Shown: piece by piece, positions 5,797-5,904 of the stretch
Layout: each line of letters opens with the position of its first letter
Numbering within the stretch: position 1 is the stretch's first letter
Assembly (NCBI GenBank): GCA_003152975.1
Contig: PMBP01000540.1
Location: forward strand, 1 to 5,904
DNA length: 5,904 bases
Direction of reading: 5' to 3'
Source: Phycisphaerales bacterium
GTDB lineage: Bacteria > Planctomycetota > Phycisphaerae > Sedimentisphaerales > Anaerohalosphaeraceae
Notes under the pieces: generated by a model
The model's input: the letters and a program-made list of their open reading frames with translations, nothing else
What the model was told of the DNA's origin: nothing
Database searches by the model: none
Program-made: the position numbers and the translations under genes

Positions 5797-5904
5797 TCAC
5801 GGCAAAAATTTCTCCACATGGGCCAGCTTTTCCGGAAGGTAGGTCGTCACGACAAACTCCAGCCCGTGTTTGGCGAACGCCTGCTGCTCGACGCGCTTGC
5901 CCAT
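5797..5904 (-). CDS. C-terminal end of an unidentified gene (5' part outside window)
   Basis: The last 35 codons of a minus-strand frame end at the TGA at 5797-5799. The visible peptide begins [19 protein letters not shown] and ends in [11 protein letters not shown]. It looks like an ordinary soluble, probably helical C-terminus. The frame is open to the window edge, where an ATG occupies 5902-5904. Whether that Met is internal or a start cannot be told, but a 35-residue protein is less likely than a cut gene. It has the same orientation as yggS and may share its transcript. I do not recognise the family. Confidence 0.5.
   Translation of the reverse strand: MGKRVEQQAFAKHGLEFVVTTYLPEKLAHVEKFLP

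Overview
The window looks like a chromosomal stretch from a planctomycete-like bacterium (Planctomycetota, possibly the Phycisphaerae side). The main clue is the mature N-terminus WPGFRGPGRQG on two secreted PQQ-like beta-propellers. That opening and such secreted propellers are common in this phylum. The neighbouring secreted glycosidase-like gene and the moderately high GC fit. This assignment is from recalled family resemblance; no marker gene is present.

Layout, left to right. Positions 1-230 (minus) hold the N-terminal 76 codons of a secreted, probably glycoside-hydrolase-type protein that runs off the left edge. A divergent intergenic region (231-377) carries a plausible sigma70-type promoter for the rightward genes. 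Two tandem paralogous genes follow on the plus strand (378-1640 and 1684-2934), each a signal peptide plus an eight-bladed PQQ-like propeller. Their mature parts are both 398 residues and align without a gap at about 71% identity. They are probably one operon and arose by gene duplication.

The other three genes read leftward and meet the propeller pair tail to tail at 2935-2980. From the right edge these are: the last 35 codons of an unidentified gene (5797-5904), a complete yggS-type PLP homeostasis protein (4990-5709), and a 645-residue inner-membrane protein with five transmembrane segments and a periplasmic alkaline-phosphatase/LtaS-type domain (2981-4918). The last one resembles enterobacterial YejM/PbgA in layout but keeps what look like all the metal-ligand residues of an active hydrolase. 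A GC-rich hairpin followed by a T-run lies between yggS and this gene, only 12 bases from its start codon. It could be the yggS terminator, an attenuator, or both.

The left part (secreted hydrolase and propellers) suggests extracytoplasmic polymer or carbohydrate handling. The right part combines housekeeping (PLP homeostasis) with envelope maintenance. I see no mobile element, CRISPR array, tRNA or rRNA. I found no convincing new multi-gene system. The most unusual items are the YejM-like protein with an intact-looking active site, its leader hairpin, and the uneven divergence of the propeller pair.
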